A model generated the notes under the pieces. The model ran no database searches. It worked only from the letters and a program-made list of their open reading frames with translations, and was not told where the DNA came from. A program made the translations under genes and the position numbers. Source: Acidobacteriota bacterium (GTDB lineage: Bacteria > Acidobacteriota > UBA6911 > RPQK01 > JADFOI01). Taken from it: a stretch of 5,525 bases of DNA. Below are positions 5,168-5,525 of the stretch, piece by piece. Position 1 is the first letter of the stretch; each line of letters starts with the position of its first letter. The DNA lies in assembly GCA_030624355.1 (NCBI GenBank), contig JAUXKG010000194.1:1-5525 (forward strand), in the 5' to 3' direction.

Positions 5168-5525
5168 ATGGGAGTCAAGCCAGATCACTGGATTGCACAA
5201 ATGGCCAGAGAACATCAGATGATCGATCCTTTTCAGGAATCATTGATGCGAGAGGGAAAGATATCCTTCGGTCTGTCTTCTTACGGATATGATCTTCGGG
5301 TGGGTCAGGATTACAAGATCTTTCGAGGAAGGCCTGTGGATTGTGTGGATCCGAAGGACGTTCCTGCGGAGCTGTTCGATGACTTCCAAGGAAATCATTG
5401 TGTGATTGAGCCGGGTGCATTCGTGCTGGCTCAGTCAGTCGAATACTTTAAGATCCCGAGGGATATTTTAACGATTTGCGTGGGAAAATCGACCTATGCG
5501 AGATGCGGAATTTTGGTCAACGTGA
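5168..5525 (+). CDS. dcd: dCTP deaminase, N-terminal part (3' partial)
   Basis: The first 119 residues are visible and the gene runs off the right edge. The enzyme deaminates dCTP to dUTP, the main route towards dTMP in many bacteria, and is a cytoplasmic homotrimer of the dUTPase fold. Visible family features are the N-terminal helix (WIAQMAREHQMIDPF), the SSYGYDLRV strand (38-45), IEPGAFVLAQSVEYFKIP (80-97) and the active-site loop VGKSTYARCGILVNV (105-119), in which S108 and R112 correspond to the Ser and Arg of the E. coli loop GRSSLARLG, and K107 replaces its first Arg. The catalytic Glu would lie about 25 residues beyond the window, so deaminase activity and any bifunctional dUTPase activity cannot be judged. 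The GKSTYARCG variant resembles that of Acidobacteriota, Deltaproteobacteria and Rickettsia-like enzymes. The gene has its own ribosome-binding site and is divergent from the HU operon. Confidence 0.92.
   Translation, partial: MGVKPDHWIAQMAREHQMIDPFQESLMREGKISFGLSSYGYDLRVGQDYKIFRGRPVDCVDPKDVPAELFDDFQGNHCVIEPGAFVLAQSVEYFKIPRDILTICVGKSTYARCGILVNV

Overview
This 5.5 kb bacterial window has roughly 54% GC by eye. It carries eight protein-coding genes, six complete in the forward or reverse sense and two cut by the window edges (a HEAT-repeat protein at the left, dCTP deaminase at the right). The gene set is mostly housekeeping. The dCTP deaminase sequence (GKSTYARCG variant), the EGY-like site-2 protease and the HU protein together suggest an Acidobacteriota-like or other uncultivated, deep-branching Gram-negative bacterium. 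That placement is inference from family resemblance only. There are no rRNA or tRNA genes, no CRISPR array, and no obvious phage or defence genes.

Layout from left to right: (1) bases 1-259, + strand, hold the C-terminal end of a HEAT-repeat protein. (2) Bases 256-2102, - strand, are a two-gene unit: an unrecognised 125-residue protein, then a UbiD-family prenylated-FMN decarboxylase, linked by a TGATG stop/start overlap. The HEAT gene and ubiD meet tail to tail, sharing TTAA. (3) Bases 2103-2219 are a short divergent promoter region. (4) Bases 2220-3080, + strand, encode endonuclease IV (Nfo) with all nine metal ligands. (5) Bases 3078-3244 are a 167-bp non-coding element with perfect 16-bp terminal inverted repeats and nested internal inverted repeats. 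It looks like a MITE or other non-autonomous mobile element, and its left end supplies the TAG stop codon of nfo. (6) Bases 3283-4930, - strand, are a compact three-gene operon: an HU-family DNA-binding protein, then an M50 site-2 protease, then a small protein with two zinc ribbons. It is driven by a near-consensus sigma70 promoter (TTGACA, 17 bp, TATAGT) overlapped by a 7-bp dyad. (7) Bases 5168-5525, + strand, are the start of dCTP deaminase, divergent from the HU operon.

Functionally, nfo (abasic-site repair) and dcd (dUTP supply and dNTP balance) belong to DNA maintenance, but they are not co-transcribed. UbiD probably acts in quinone or aromatic-acid decarboxylation and would need prenylated FMN made by a UbiX elsewhere in the genome. 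The least expected parts are the inverted-repeat element, the in-frame single-stop junction between HU and the protease, the unusual HU/protease/double-zinc-ribbon operon, and the orphan gene coupled to ubiD.
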